This document shows, piece by piece, positions 17,487 to 25,760 of a stretch of 64,000 nt of DNA. The position numbers and the translations under genes were made by a program. The stretch spans positions 806,001 to 870,000 of the forward strand of contig NZ_CP109162.1 in the NCBI RefSeq assembly GCF_035920445.1, given 5' to 3'. Origin of the DNA: Nocardia sp. NBC_01730 (GTDB taxonomy: Bacteria; Actinomycetota; Actinomycetes; Mycobacteriales; Mycobacteriaceae). Every line of letters starts with the position of its first letter. The first letter of the stretch is position 1. Under the pieces are notes generated by a model. It had not been told where the DNA came from. It saw nothing but the letters and a program-made list of their open reading frames with translations, and ran no database searches.

Positions 17487-19283
17487 TCACCGACCCGGTT
17501 CCGAAATCGGCAGCAAGGGGGCCAATTTCGTGGGCGATGGGGCGTCGAGCAACATGCGCATCGTCATCTCCACACCGAGGACGGTGCGGATCCGTCGGGT
17601 GAGCTTGGCGGCTTCCATAGATTCGCCGCCGAGATCGAAGAAGCTGTCTGCGGGGTGAAACTCGGGCAGGCTCAGGGCTTCCGCGAACAGTTCGCACAGC
17701 ATCCGCTCCGCCGGTGTCATCGTCTCCGGCGCGGTGCGACTCGGGCCGGGCCGTTGGACCGATTCTGTCACGGCGGCGTAATCGGTCTTTCCGTGTGGCG
17801 TGCGTGGCATGTGGACAAGGGTCTCGACGCGATCGGGCAGCAGATAGCCGGGCAGGTGTTCGGCAAGGAAACCGCGGATCTCGCTCGCACTGATCGCATC
17901 GTCGACGACGACACAGCAGACCAGTTGGGTGTCGGTCGCTACCACGGCCGATTGGCGGACACCAGGGCAGCGCAGCGCGATGGTTTCGATCTCGCCCGGC
18001 TCGATGCGACGACCACGCAACTTGATTCGTCGGTCCATCCGCCCGAGAAATTCGAGCTGCCCATCGGACAGCTGTCGGACGAGATCGCCGGAGCGATAGA
18101 ATCTTTGACCGGTCACCGCGTCGTCGACGAAAGCGGCAGCCGTCTCCAGTGGCAATCCCACGTATCCCCGTGCCACTCCGAGCCCTCCGATCCACAGCTC
18201 GCCTGCGGCACCGGGCTCCGAGTCCGCGCCATCGTCGCTGACGATCCGCAAAGTGGTGCCCTCGATGGCGCGGCCGATCGGGATGGGCAGCCGCGAACCG
18301 ACCAGCGGATCGCTGATTGTGGCGCACACGGTGGATTCGGTCGGACCATAGGAATTGATGAGATGGTGCCGTACGGTCCACTCCTCGACCACGGCCGAGT
18401 TCGCCGCCTCACCTGCGACGATGAGCCGCAGACCAGGTGGCATCCGGCGCTCCGGAATCGCCGCGAGCACGGATGGCACCATGATCGCGTGGCTGATGTG
18501 TTGCGCAACGATGACTTCGGCGATACCGACCCCGTCGGTCAGCTGATCGTGCGCAGCGAATACCGCCGTTGCCCCTGCGCCGAGCGTCGAGGTGATTTCC
18601 GCGATCGAGGCATCGAAGGAAGCCGGGGCGAATTGCAGCATGCGTGCGCCGGGCCGGAGTTCGAGTGCCGCCGCGGTGGCGTCCGCCATCGCTGCTATGC
18701 CCCGATGCGGCACGGCGACACCTTTCGGCGCGCCCGAGGAGCCGGAGGTGAAGATCACGTAGGCGAGATCGTCCGGGTCGATGGCCGGGTACGTCGGGAG
18801 AACCTGTGCTGCGGTGTCGGCGGCTTCGGGTGGCGGGATCGGTACCGTGACAATCTCTTCCGGCAGAATCGGCGGCGGGTGTCCCGGCTCCAGCAGCGCC
18901 ACCCGAACCGCGCAAACCGCGAGCATCGATCGCGTTCGTTCCTGGGGCTGATCCGCGGCGAGCGGCACATATACCGCGCCGAGTCGCCAGATCGCCAACA
19001 TCGCCGCGGTCGTGTGGGGATCGCGTCGGTGTGGGACCACCACGGCAACCGAATCCGATTCGGCGACACCGACTTCAGTCAATTCCCGGCAGATTCGACC
19101 GACCCAGTGATCCAGATCTTGGTATGTCAGCGTCAGCTGGCTACTAGTCAGCGCAACCTCGTGCGCCACACCGAAAGCTCGTTCGTCCAGCCGTTGCAAC
19201 CAGGTCCGATTCGGTGGTTGGAGCGGCACCTCATCAGGTGTTTGCACGGTCGTGACTGTAAGCGAGCGACTGGTCTGACGCAT
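17487..19283 (-). CDS. Stand-alone NRPS adenylation-carrier (A-PCP) didomain protein
   Basis: 598 residues. The adenylation domain (about 30-500) has VIFTSGSSGAPKGVAVPH (A3), INSYGPTESTVCAT (A5), YRSGDLVR (A7), GRMDRRIKLRGRRIEPGEIE (A8) and the A10 Lys in TPHGKTDYAA. The carrier domain (about 520-590) has FFDLGGESMEAAKL with the phosphopantetheine Ser. No condensation or thioesterase domain is present. Manual alignment to GrsA-PheA gives pocket residues near D-A-A-I-I-A-S-V-C-K, close to aromatic codes, so Phe, Tyr or Trp is plausible but unproven. Sandwiched between a hydrolase (44-nt gap) and a P450 (7-nt gap), it probably loads and presents an amino acid for beta-hydroxylation. Confidence 0.9.
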   Translation of the reverse strand: MRQTSRSLTVTTVQTPDEVPLQPPNRTWLQRLDERAFGVAHEVALTSSQLTLTYQDLDHWVGRICRELTEVGVAESDSVAVVVPHRRDPHTTAAMLAIWRLGAVYVPLAADQPQERTRSMLAVCAVRVALLEPGHPPPILPEEIVTVPIPPPEAADTAAQVLPTYPAIDPDDLAYVIFTSGSSGAPKGVAVPHRGIAAMADATAAALELRPGARMLQFAPASFDASIAEITSTLGAGATAVFAAHDQLTDGVGIAEVIVAQHISHAIMVPSVLAAIPERRMPPGLRLIVAGEAANSAVVEEWTVRHHLINSYGPTESTVCATISDPLVGSRLPIPIGRAIEGTTLRIVSDDGADSEPGAAGELWIGGLGVARGYVGLPLETAAAFVDDAVTGQRFYRSGDLVRQLSDGQLEFLGRMDRRIKLRGRRIEPGEIETIALRCPGVRQSAVVATDTQLVCCVVVDDAISASEIRGFLAEHLPGYLLPDRVETLVHMPRTPHGKTDYAAVTESVQRPGPSRTAPETMTPAERMLCELFAEALSLPEFHPADSFFDLGGESMEAAKLTRRIRTVLGVEMTMRMLLDAPSPTKLAPLLPISEPGR

Positions 19284-19327
19284 TACATCACCACCAACAA
19301 TGGGAATAGCCTAGGGGTTACGGAAGA

Positions 19328-20149
19328 TCAGTGATCCTGGTTTCTCCGGCCGGGCAGGAAGTCGATCACCACGCGATTGACTTCCTCGGGCCGCTCGAGG
19401 TAGCCGAGGTGGCCGCATCGGTCGATTTCGGCATAGCGGGCGCCAGGTATCGCTGCGGCAACTTCCCGGCAGTACATCGGCGGCGCGAGTAGATCGTCGG
19501 AGAAGGCGATGATCAAGCTGGGTGTGGTGATTTGCGTGTACTCGAAGAGTCGATTGCGCGAGTAGTCGATCCCGAGCTGCGCTCGCACGCCGGGCGCGGC
19601 CGCCGCCGAGGCCGAGAACTCGAACATGTCGAGCCAGTGTTGGGCCGCCGCGGGATCTTCGAGGGTGTGAGGTGACAGATGGAGCGTTGCCTTGATGGCC
19701 GCACCGTACTCGGGCGGTAGTCGGACATTCTGGTCATGGAGTGCGCGCTCGCCGGCATTGAGCGCGAGCAGCATCGGATGCGGGCGACCCGCTGTCGCCA
19801 TCATCACCGCGTGATCTATCAGTTCGGGACGCCCGAGCGCCAGTTCCTGAGCCACCAGTGCGCCGAGTGAGGTGCCCACGACATGCGCGGGGGTGCCCAA
19901 ATATTCGATCAATGCAGCCGAATCGGCCACCAGATCGTCGATGGTGATGCCGTCGGCACTCTCCTCGGACGGGGCGATCCCTCGGTTGTCGAGCGTCGCG
20001 ACCCGGAATCCGGCCTGTACCAGGGCGGGCACCTGGTAGGTCCGCCACGCTCGGCCCGGACTGCCGCTTCCCATGATCAGCAGAACCAACGGCCCTTCGC
20101 CGACCATGTGGTAGCTCAACCGTATTCCATTGACGATCGCTATCGACAT
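19328..20149 (-). CDS. Alpha/beta-hydrolase fold protein, possible releasing thioesterase
   Basis: 273 residues. The nucleophile elbow is GTSLGALVAQ (Ser near residue 95), the acid is in IIAFSDDLLAPP near 220 and the His is in DRCGHLGYLERPEEV near 245; the oxyanion segment is LIMGSGSPGRAW. It heads the operon hydrolase/A-PCP/P450, paralleling NikP2/NikP1/NikQ, so release or transfer of the beta-hydroxylated amino acid from the carrier is a reasonable hypothesis. The fold alone would equally fit a carboxylesterase or lyase. The ATG at 20149 starts just before the first strand (SIAIVNGIRLSYHMVGEG); no good ribosome site is seen, and in-frame codons continue upstream. Confidence 0.82.
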   Translation of the reverse strand: MSIAIVNGIRLSYHMVGEGPLVLLIMGSGSPGRAWRTYQVPALVQAGFRVATLDNRGIAPSEESADGITIDDLVADSAALIEYLGTPAHVVGTSLGALVAQELALGRPELIDHAVMMATAGRPHPMLLALNAGERALHDQNVRLPPEYGAAIKATLHLSPHTLEDPAAAQHWLDMFEFSASAAAAPGVRAQLGIDYSRNRLFEYTQITTPSLIIAFSDDLLAPPMYCREVAAAIPGARYAEIDRCGHLGYLERPEEVNRVVIDFLPGRRNQDH

Positions 20150-20454
20150 GTGCTTGTGAATACCACCTGCTCCGTGGGTCCGACGAGTCGCGCCGAGGCC
20201 GACTTCCGCGCAGAAAGTAGCAAGCGATGCGGTGCGCCCATCCGGCATCGGCTTCCCGACGGTGGGAGGTGGTGATCGGCTGTGGCGCGATGGTTTGCCA
20301 GTCGGTGGAGGCTGGCGCCTGGCCCCGCCTGTGCATGCTTTTCGTCCGCACGCGGTCTATCAGCAGGCGCAGGTCCGGGCACGAAAGGGCGAAGGTGCGG
20401 TGAGCAGACCTGGTCCGGTGAGTGGACCGCCAGGGTCTTTGGAGGCGCTCGACA
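20150..20454. other. Intergenic region without a recognisable gene
   Basis: About 300 bp between the hydrolase start and an IclR remnant. Frames on both strands are short or lack any family feature. An imperfect inverted repeat (CCTGGTCC near 20409-20416 and GGACCGCCAGG near 20424-20434) precedes the remnant. It probably contains the promoter of the hydrolase/A-PCP/P450 operon, but no clear -10/-35 pair stands out. Confidence 0.4.
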
Positions 20455-20616
20455 ATGCGATCGGTACTGGGCAAGGCACGGTTGCTGCTCGAAGCGTTCG
20501 ATGCGGATTCTGGGGCACTGTCGCTCACCGAGCTGACCAGGCGAAGCGGAGTCGCCAAGGCCACGACGCATCGGCTGGCGAACGGTCTGGTCGAGTGGGG
20601 TGTCCTCGAGCGCCCA
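20455..20616 (+). pseudogene. IclR family regulator, N-terminal DNA-binding remnant
   Basis: Fifty-four codons from an ATG with GGAGG 9 nt upstream read MRSVLGKARLLLEAFDADSG followed by LSLTELTRRSGVAKATTHRL and NGLVEWGVLERP, a complete IclR winged helix. The effector domain is absent: after GVLERP the frame loses similarity and enters the 3' region of the convergent IclR gene. It is a truncated second IclR gene, convergent with the intact one at 20680-21492 and only distantly similar to it. Confidence 0.65.
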
Positions 20617-20679
20617 GCAGCATCATCGCCATGCCGAGCCCGGCCAGAACAAGGAACACCCCCTACCACGAGACCGCGG

Positions 20680-21492
20680 TCAGGAGCAGTCCTTCGACCG
20701 ACGGGGCAAGGTAGGCGTGGTGAACAGCCGTGCCCGCCGGGTCAAGGTGAGTCCGATTCCGTCGGCCGCCGCGCGGACCGATGTTGCGTGAGCGTCGGGG
20801 TGGAACCGGTGGGACGGGCCCGCGACACTGATCGCGGCTACCACCTTGTCCGCGTCGCGGACCGGGGCGGCTGCACACACGAGGCCGGGAGTCGATTCTT
20901 CGAATTCGTACCCCACGCCTTCGGCCGCGATCCGATCGAGCTGCTTGCGCAGCGGGCCCGGCAGGATCATCGTGCGCGGGGTGTAGCGGCGGAGCGGTCC
21001 GGTCAGTACCTGGTCACGGAGCGCCGTATCGGCGTGGGCCAGCAGCACCTTGCCGATGGCCGTGCAGTGCACCGGCATACGGCCCCCGATCCGCGACGGC
21101 GCGCGCGCCTGTCGACGTCCGCCGATCTTCGTCAGATACACCACATCCGTGCCGTCCAGCACTCCTAGATGCACTGTCTCGTGAATGCGCACGTTCAGCT
21201 CTTCCAGGAACGGGATGGCCACCTCGAGCAAACTCCGCTCGATCGACGCGCGCATACCCAGCTCGAACAGGTACCCACCGAGCCGATATCCGGCATCGGC
21301 CCGGTCCAGCAACCGCACCGCCACCATGTCGGAGAGGACCCGATGCAAAGTTCCCTTCGGAATGTGGGTACGTCGCCCGATCTCGGCCAGACTCAACGCG
21401 GTGTCATCGATCGAGAACGACTCGAGCACCGCCATGATCTTGCCCAACACGGTCGAACGGTCCACCGCACGACCGGGAACCGCAGATGACAC
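20680..21492 (-). CDS. IclR family transcriptional regulator of the lower meta-cleavage operon
   Basis: 270 residues. The N-terminal winged helix (about 12-70) contains LGKIMAVLESFSIDD and IGRRTHIPKGTLHRVLSDMV. The effector domain carries HETVHLGVLDGTDVVYLTKI, the cavity segment MPVHCTAIGKVLLAH, and GVGYEFEESTPGLVCAAAPV. This complete IclR architecture is divergent from the hydratase/acetaldehyde dehydrogenase/aldolase operon with a 139-bp intergenic region, so it is the likely regulator of that operon. The effector may be an aromatic degradation intermediate; this is inferred. Confidence 0.88.
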   Translation of the reverse strand: MSSAVPGRAVDRSTVLGKIMAVLESFSIDDTALSLAEIGRRTHIPKGTLHRVLSDMVAVRLLDRADAGYRLGGYLFELGMRASIERSLLEVAIPFLEELNVRIHETVHLGVLDGTDVVYLTKIGGRRQARAPSRIGGRMPVHCTAIGKVLLAHADTALRDQVLTGPLRRYTPRTMILPGPLRKQLDRIAAEGVGYEFEESTPGLVCAAAPVRDADKVVAAISVAGPSHRFHPDAHATSVRAAADGIGLTLTRRARLFTTPTLPRRSKDCS

Positions 21493-21631
21493 CGCCGACC
21501 TCCAACCATTCGGGCCTCGCTCACTCTACCGGGGCGTTCGGCTCAGTGGAACGCAATGCTGGCGGGTCCGGCACTCCGGCGCGACAGTGAGAGCCGCCGC
21601 CTCACCTCCCTCACGAATTCCGGGACCACAG

Positions 21632-22450
21632 ATGCCAATACCTCCAGGCCTTGACCGACCCTCCGCAGACACCGCCACGATCGCCGCCGCGAACCGGCTC
21701 GGCGCGGCCGCCCGCTCGGGCACCCCGTGCGCTCCCGTACGGGATCTGATCGGCACCGACGACGTGGCCGCTGCTTACGCCGTGCAGGAGCGGCTGACCG
21801 CTGAGCGCATCGCGGCGGGCGCCACGATCGTCGGACGCAAGATCGGCCTGACCTCCCAGGCAGTGCAGCGGCAGCTCGGCGTCGACCAACCGGATTTCGG
21901 AGTGTTGTTCGACGACATGCACTACAACCAGGACACGCCCGTGCCGCTGAGCCGGCTGCTGCAACCGAAGGTCGAAGCCGAGATCGCGTTCGTGCTCGCC
22001 CAGGACCTGGCCGATGGCCCGCTCGACGACGAGCGAATTCGCAGCGCAGTCGACTATGCCGTGGCCGCACTCGAGATTGTCGACAGCCGCATCGCCGGAT
22101 GGGACATCACCTTCGGCGACACCGTCGCCGACAACGCCTCCAGCGGCCTGTTCGTGCTCGGCACCCAGCGCCGCACCCTCGATGCCTTCGACCCCGTTTC
22201 GGCGCAGATGCAGATGTCGATCGACGGCCTCGGTGTGTCCACTGGAACCGGCGCAGCCTGCCTCGGCGATCCACTGCGGGCGCTGGCCTGGTTGGCGAGC
22301 ACCACACGGGAGTTCGGTCAGCCACTGCGCGCCGGTCAGGTAGTGCTCTCCGGAGCGCTCGGACCGATGGCCGCGATCGAGACCTCCGGCACCGTCACCG
22401 CGGATATCACCGGTCTCGGCTCAGTGACCGCAGTCTTCATTCAGGAGTGA
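21632..22450 (+). CDS. 2-Keto-4-pentenoate (2-hydroxypenta-2,4-dienoate) hydratase
   Basis: 272 residues of the fumarylacetoacetase/MhpD fold. Conserved segments are [36 protein letters not shown], the metal-site Glu pair in [16 protein letters not shown], and [20 protein letters not shown]. The enzyme adds water to 2-hydroxypenta-2,4-dienoate to give 4-hydroxy-2-oxovalerate, the substrate of the aldolase encoded two genes downstream. Start ATG 21632 has GGGA at 7-nt spacing; the frame is open upstream but antisense to the IclR gene. First gene of a tight three-gene operon. Confidence 0.9.
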   Translation: MPIPPGLDRPSADTATIAAANRLGAAARSGTPCAPVRDLIGTDDVAAAYAVQERLTAERIAAGATIVGRKIGLTSQAVQRQLGVDQPDFGVLFDDMHYNQDTPVPLSRLLQPKVEAEIAFVLAQDLADGPLDDERIRSAVDYAVAALEIVDSRIAGWDITFGDTVADNASSGLFVLGTQRRTLDAFDPVSAQMQMSIDGLGVSTGTGAACLGDPLRALAWLASTTREFGQPLRAGQVVLSGALGPMAAIETSGTVTADITGLGSVTAVFIQE

Positions 22451-22455
22451 AACCT

Positions 22456-23442
22456 ATGCACTACGACGGCCCCGCCAAGCTCAAAGTCGCGGTGATCGGA
22501 TCCGGCAACATCGGCACCGACCTGATGATCAAGGTGATCCGACACTCGACCGTCCTGGAGATGGGAGCGATGGTAGGCATCGACCCCGAATCCGACGGGC
22601 TCGCCCGCGCCCGCCGGCTCGGCGTCCCCACCACGGCCGACGGTGTCCAGGGCCTTCTGGAGCTGCCGAACTTCGGCGAGATCGGCTTGGTCTTCGACGC
22701 AACCTCCGCCAAGGCCCACGCCGCCCATGCCGCGCTACTCGAACCGCTGGGCAAACGCCTGGTCGATCTGACGCCCGCCGCTCTCGGTCCTTTCGTAGTA
22801 CCGGCGGTGAACCTCGACGAACATCGCCACGCCCCCAACGTCAACATGGTCACCTGCGGTGGGCAAGCCACCATCCCGATCGTCGCCGCGATCTCCCGCG
22901 TCGTGCCGGTCGCCTACGCCGAGATCGTCGCATCCATCGCGTCGAAATCCGCAGGGCCTGGTACCCGCGCCAACATCGACGAGTTCACCGAGACCACCGC
23001 GCACGCGATCGAAACGGTAGGCGGCGCCCAACGTGGCAAGGCCATCATCATCCTCAATCCGGCGGACCCGCCGCTGATCATGCGCGATACGGTGCTGTGC
23101 CTGATTACCGCACCGGACTCCACCACCCACCAGGCGATTCGGGAATCGGTCGAGCAGATGATCGCGCATGTGGCCGCCTATGTGCCCGGCTACCGCCTCA
23201 AGCAACAAGTCCAGATCACCGCCGTGCCGCAGGACCAGCCGGTGCATACCCTGCTCACCACGGACGCGGCGGATGTTCCCACCCACCAGGTGACGGTGTT
23301 CCTCGAAGTCGAAGGCGCTGCCCACTACCTCCCGGCCTACGCAGGCAACCTCGACATCATGACCTCGGCGGCCCTGCGCTACGCCGAATCCGTCGCAGAC
23401 ACGATCGCCGCCGCACCGGCAGGACAGGAAGCACTTCGATGA
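22456..23442 (+). CDS. Acetaldehyde dehydrogenase (acylating)
   Basis: 328 residues. The NAD-binding start is [20 protein letters not shown] (residues about 8-27). The catalytic Cys is in [15 protein letters not shown] near residue 135, with [20 protein letters not shown] downstream. It oxidises acetaldehyde to acetyl-CoA with NAD and CoA, normally channelled from the aldolase partner. CAGGAG lies 9 nt before the ATG, and the gene overlaps the aldolase gene by ATGA. Equivalent to MhpF/BphJ/HsaG, but which pathway it serves cannot be told from the sequence. Confidence 0.93.
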   Translation: MHYDGPAKLKVAVIGSGNIGTDLMIKVIRHSTVLEMGAMVGIDPESDGLARARRLGVPTTADGVQGLLELPNFGEIGLVFDATSAKAHAAHAALLEPLGKRLVDLTPAALGPFVVPAVNLDEHRHAPNVNMVTCGGQATIPIVAAISRVVPVAYAEIVASIASKSAGPGTRANIDEFTETTAHAIETVGGAQRGKAIIILNPADPPLIMRDTVLCLITAPDSTTHQAIRESVEQMIAHVAAYVPGYRLKQQVQITAVPQDQPVHTLLTTDAADVPTHQVTVFLEVEGAAHYLPAYAGNLDIMTSAALRYAESVADTIAAAPAGQEALR

Positions 23443-24455
23443 GTACGCAACTGTTCATCCAAGACGTCACACTCCGTGATGGCATGCACGCGGTGCGCCA
23501 CCGCATCACTCCTGACGACGTCGGCCGGATCGTCGCGGCACTCGATGCCGCCGGTGTCGACGGCATCGAAGTCGCCCACGGTGACGGTCTCGCCGGAGGT
23601 AGCTTGAACTACGGACCCGGTAGCAACACAGACTGGGAATGGATCGAAGCCGCTGCCGCGAATCTCACGCACGCTCGGCTGACCACACTGTTGTTGCCCG
23701 GCATCGGCACCATCAAAGAACTCGAGCATGCCTACCGGCTGGGAGTCCGGTCGGTGCGCGTGGCCACCCACTGCACCGAGGCCGATGTGTCCGCCCAGCA
23801 CATCGCCACCGCACGGGAACTCGGCATGGATGTCTCGGGATTTCTGATGATGTCGCACATGGTCGAACCGGCCCGCCTCGCCGAACAGGCCAAGCTGATG
23901 GAATCGTATGGGGCGCAATGCGTCTACGTCACCGACTCCGGTGGGCGGTTGACCCTGGACGGTGTCCGCGACCGGGTCCGCGCCTACCGTCAGGTCCTCG
24001 ATCCTGGCACCGAGATCGGCATCCACGCGCACGAGAATCTCTCGCTGTCGGTGGCCAATTCCGTTATCGCTGTCGAAGAAGGTGTCACCCGGGTCGACGC
24101 CTCGCTCGCCGGTCACGGTGCCGGCGCGGGCAACTGCCCGATCGAACCGTTTGTCGCCGTCGCCGACTTGTACGGCTGGAAGCACAATTGCGATCTGTTC
24201 GCCCTGCAAGACGCCGCCGATGACTTGGTGCGACCACTGCAGGACCGCCCCGTGCGCGTGGACCGCGAAACCCTCACCCTCGGATACGCAGGGGTTTACT
24301 CGTCCTTCCTGCGCCACGCCGAAGCCGCATCGCAGCGCTACGGCATCGACGTGCGCACCATCCTGCTCGAGGTGGGACGTCGAGGACTGGTCGGCGGACA
24401 AGAAGACCTCATCGTCGACATCGCCCTCGACTTGCTTGCCGACTCCACTGGCTAG
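23439..24455 (+). CDS. 4-Hydroxy-2-oxovalerate aldolase
   Basis: 338 residues, DRE-TIM metallolyase. The strand-1 motif is [13 protein letters not shown] (metal-binding Asp, catalytic Arg), followed by [12 protein letters not shown], the [10 protein letters not shown] segment, and the metal ligands HAHEN near residue 190. The C-terminal dehydrogenase-binding region carries [15 protein letters not shown]. It splits 4-hydroxy-2-oxovalerate into pyruvate and acetaldehyde and works as a complex with the acylating dehydrogenase. The start overlaps the preceding stop (ATGA). End of the operon; no ring-cleavage dioxygenase or C-C hydrolase gene is nearby. Confidence 0.93.
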   Translation: MSTQLFIQDVTLRDGMHAVRHRITPDDVGRIVAALDAAGVDGIEVAHGDGLAGGSLNYGPGSNTDWEWIEAAAANLTHARLTTLLLPGIGTIKELEHAYRLGVRSVRVATHCTEADVSAQHIATARELGMDVSGFLMMSHMVEPARLAEQAKLMESYGAQCVYVTDSGGRLTLDGVRDRVRAYRQVLDPGTEIGIHAHENLSLSVANSVIAVEEGVTRVDASLAGHGAGAGNCPIEPFVAVADLYGWKHNCDLFALQDAADDLVRPLQDRPVRVDRETLTLGYAGVYSSFLRHAEAASQRYGIDVRTILLEVGRRGLVGGQEDLIVDIALDLLADSTG

Positions 24456-24649
24456 CGTTTCCCAGGTCCGCAGTCGCACTGGACCGCAGGCGATCCCGAT
24501 TTTCACTTGGTCTGAGCGGAGCTGATCGAGCTATCGGCGGGCGCGTTGACTCGGTACTGTCGATCCGCGAGTCGGTCTGCTCCGCAGGAGCCCGCAGCGG
24601 CTTGCCGGTCGGTTGGCCTGCGCTCGTTCTCCGTGCGGATACGAGATCA

Positions 24650-25091
24650 GCACCCGAATGCCTGATGGCCGTTGCCGAGACCGTCGCAGTCACCATGGAC
24701 CCGATAGTCACCGATACCGGAGTGACTCTGACGCCGACGGCAACCCTCGATCAATGCCCCCGTGATGTCGATGTGCTGTTCGTACCTGGCGGGACGAACG
24801 GAACGCTGGCCGTCATGCGCGACACCGACCGATTCGCGCGTCGTCGTCGACCGCAATCGGGTCACCGGCGCCGGCGTGAGCGCCGGATTGGACCTCGGCT
24901 ACGTCATCCTGTCGCTGCTGCGCGACCAGCGCTACGCGGAGACTGTGCAACTGATGGCCGAATACGCACCGCAGCCACCATTCGATGCGGGCTCCCTCTA
25001 CACCGCCCCGCAGGCGACGAAAAACATGGTGGAGGGAATGTTCACAGACTTCCGCGCAGGTGTGCAGGACACTTTGCGCGCCACGCGTTGA
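24650..25091 (+). pseudogene. DJ-1/PfpI (isonitrile hydratase-like) pseudogene with internal deletion
   Basis: Two pieces in different frames. The first (about 24680-24838) reads AVTMDPIVTDTGVTLTPTAT and DVDVLFVPGG, the N-terminal half of DJ-1/PfpI proteins. The second (about 24838-25091) reads VVVDRNRVTGAGVSAGLDLG and LMAEYAPQPPFDAGS, the C-terminal part. The middle, which should hold the catalytic Cys elbow (CTG..L..G) and the TSHW-type strand, is missing, and the frame changes at the junction. The start codon region is also not evident. This is a decayed gene, probably by deletion of about 50-60 codons. Confidence 0.72.
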
Positions 25092-25194
25092 GGAATGCAC
25101 CAACTGTCGTGCTGACGGGTGTACAGACTCGAAGTCTCGTCATCAGGGGGACGAGGTCACTGAGGCCGATGCTACGAAAGCTCATGCCGCAGAC

Positions 25195-25494
25195 TCAATC
25201 CGGAGTGCGCTCTTCGTTGGTTGTCCGGCCAGGCAAGGGATGGGCCAGGAATCCGTCGGCGAAGAACATGATGGAGCCGCACTGATCGCATCGGTAGGCG
25301 TGCTGCTTGACAATCTGCTGGCCCCACTCACTCGGATGATCGGACATAAGGCCGGTATGTCCGGTGATGAACCCGAGAACACCGATGTAGGTCCGTCGCC
25401 GTTCACACCACGGACACGTCAGGTCAACGGGCTCCCGCCTACGACGAATCTCATCTTCCTTATCCGGCTTGAATTCGATCCCCCGGTCCGACAT
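25195..25494 (-). CDS. Small hypothetical zinc-ribbon protein
   Basis: 99 residues from ATG 25494 (an in-frame ATG at 25524 is an alternative); neither start has a clear ribosome site. Two CxxC knuckles about 46 residues apart, LTCPWCERRR and YRCDQCGSIMFF, suggest one zinc ribbon. Between them lies TYIGVLGFITGHTGLMSDHP. The acidic-basic start (MSDRGIEFKPDKEDEIRRRR) is not hydrophobic, so it is probably cytosolic. The function is not recognised. It lies between the PfpI pseudogene and the 3' end of the NRPS gene. Confidence 0.5.
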   Translation of the reverse strand: MSDRGIEFKPDKEDEIRRRREPVDLTCPWCERRRTYIGVLGFITGHTGLMSDHPSEWGQQIVKQHAYRCDQCGSIMFFADGFLAHPLPGRTTNEERTPD

Positions 25495-25760
25495 CACACC
25501 ATGCACGATACCGTCCGGTCTCACGATCGATCAGGCAATGATCAACCATGGGTTCCGGCAGGTGTCGGTGGGGTGAGTGAAGGTATACCGCGGCGGGGTA
25601 CCGACGATCCCGTCTGCCAGGTTGGATGGGTCGAGCTGTTCCCGACGGGTGAGGTGGGGTTGTTCACGTCGGAAGCAACTCACCGCACAGCTCATACGCT
25701 TCCCACCACCGTTCGCCACCCGCTCTCATCTGGTCCGGGCACGCCGAGCTGAGAGGGAAC

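Noticed and set aside
19280..19330. Possible iron box near TAGGCTA between the hydrolase and didomain genes
   Set aside because: Only 7 bases match the 19-bp IdeR consensus and the symmetric half is absent. No support for a siderophore assignment.
25531..25719. 62-codon minus-strand frame between the zinc-ribbon gene and the NRPS 3' end
   Set aside because: No ribosome site, odd composition and no recognisable motif.
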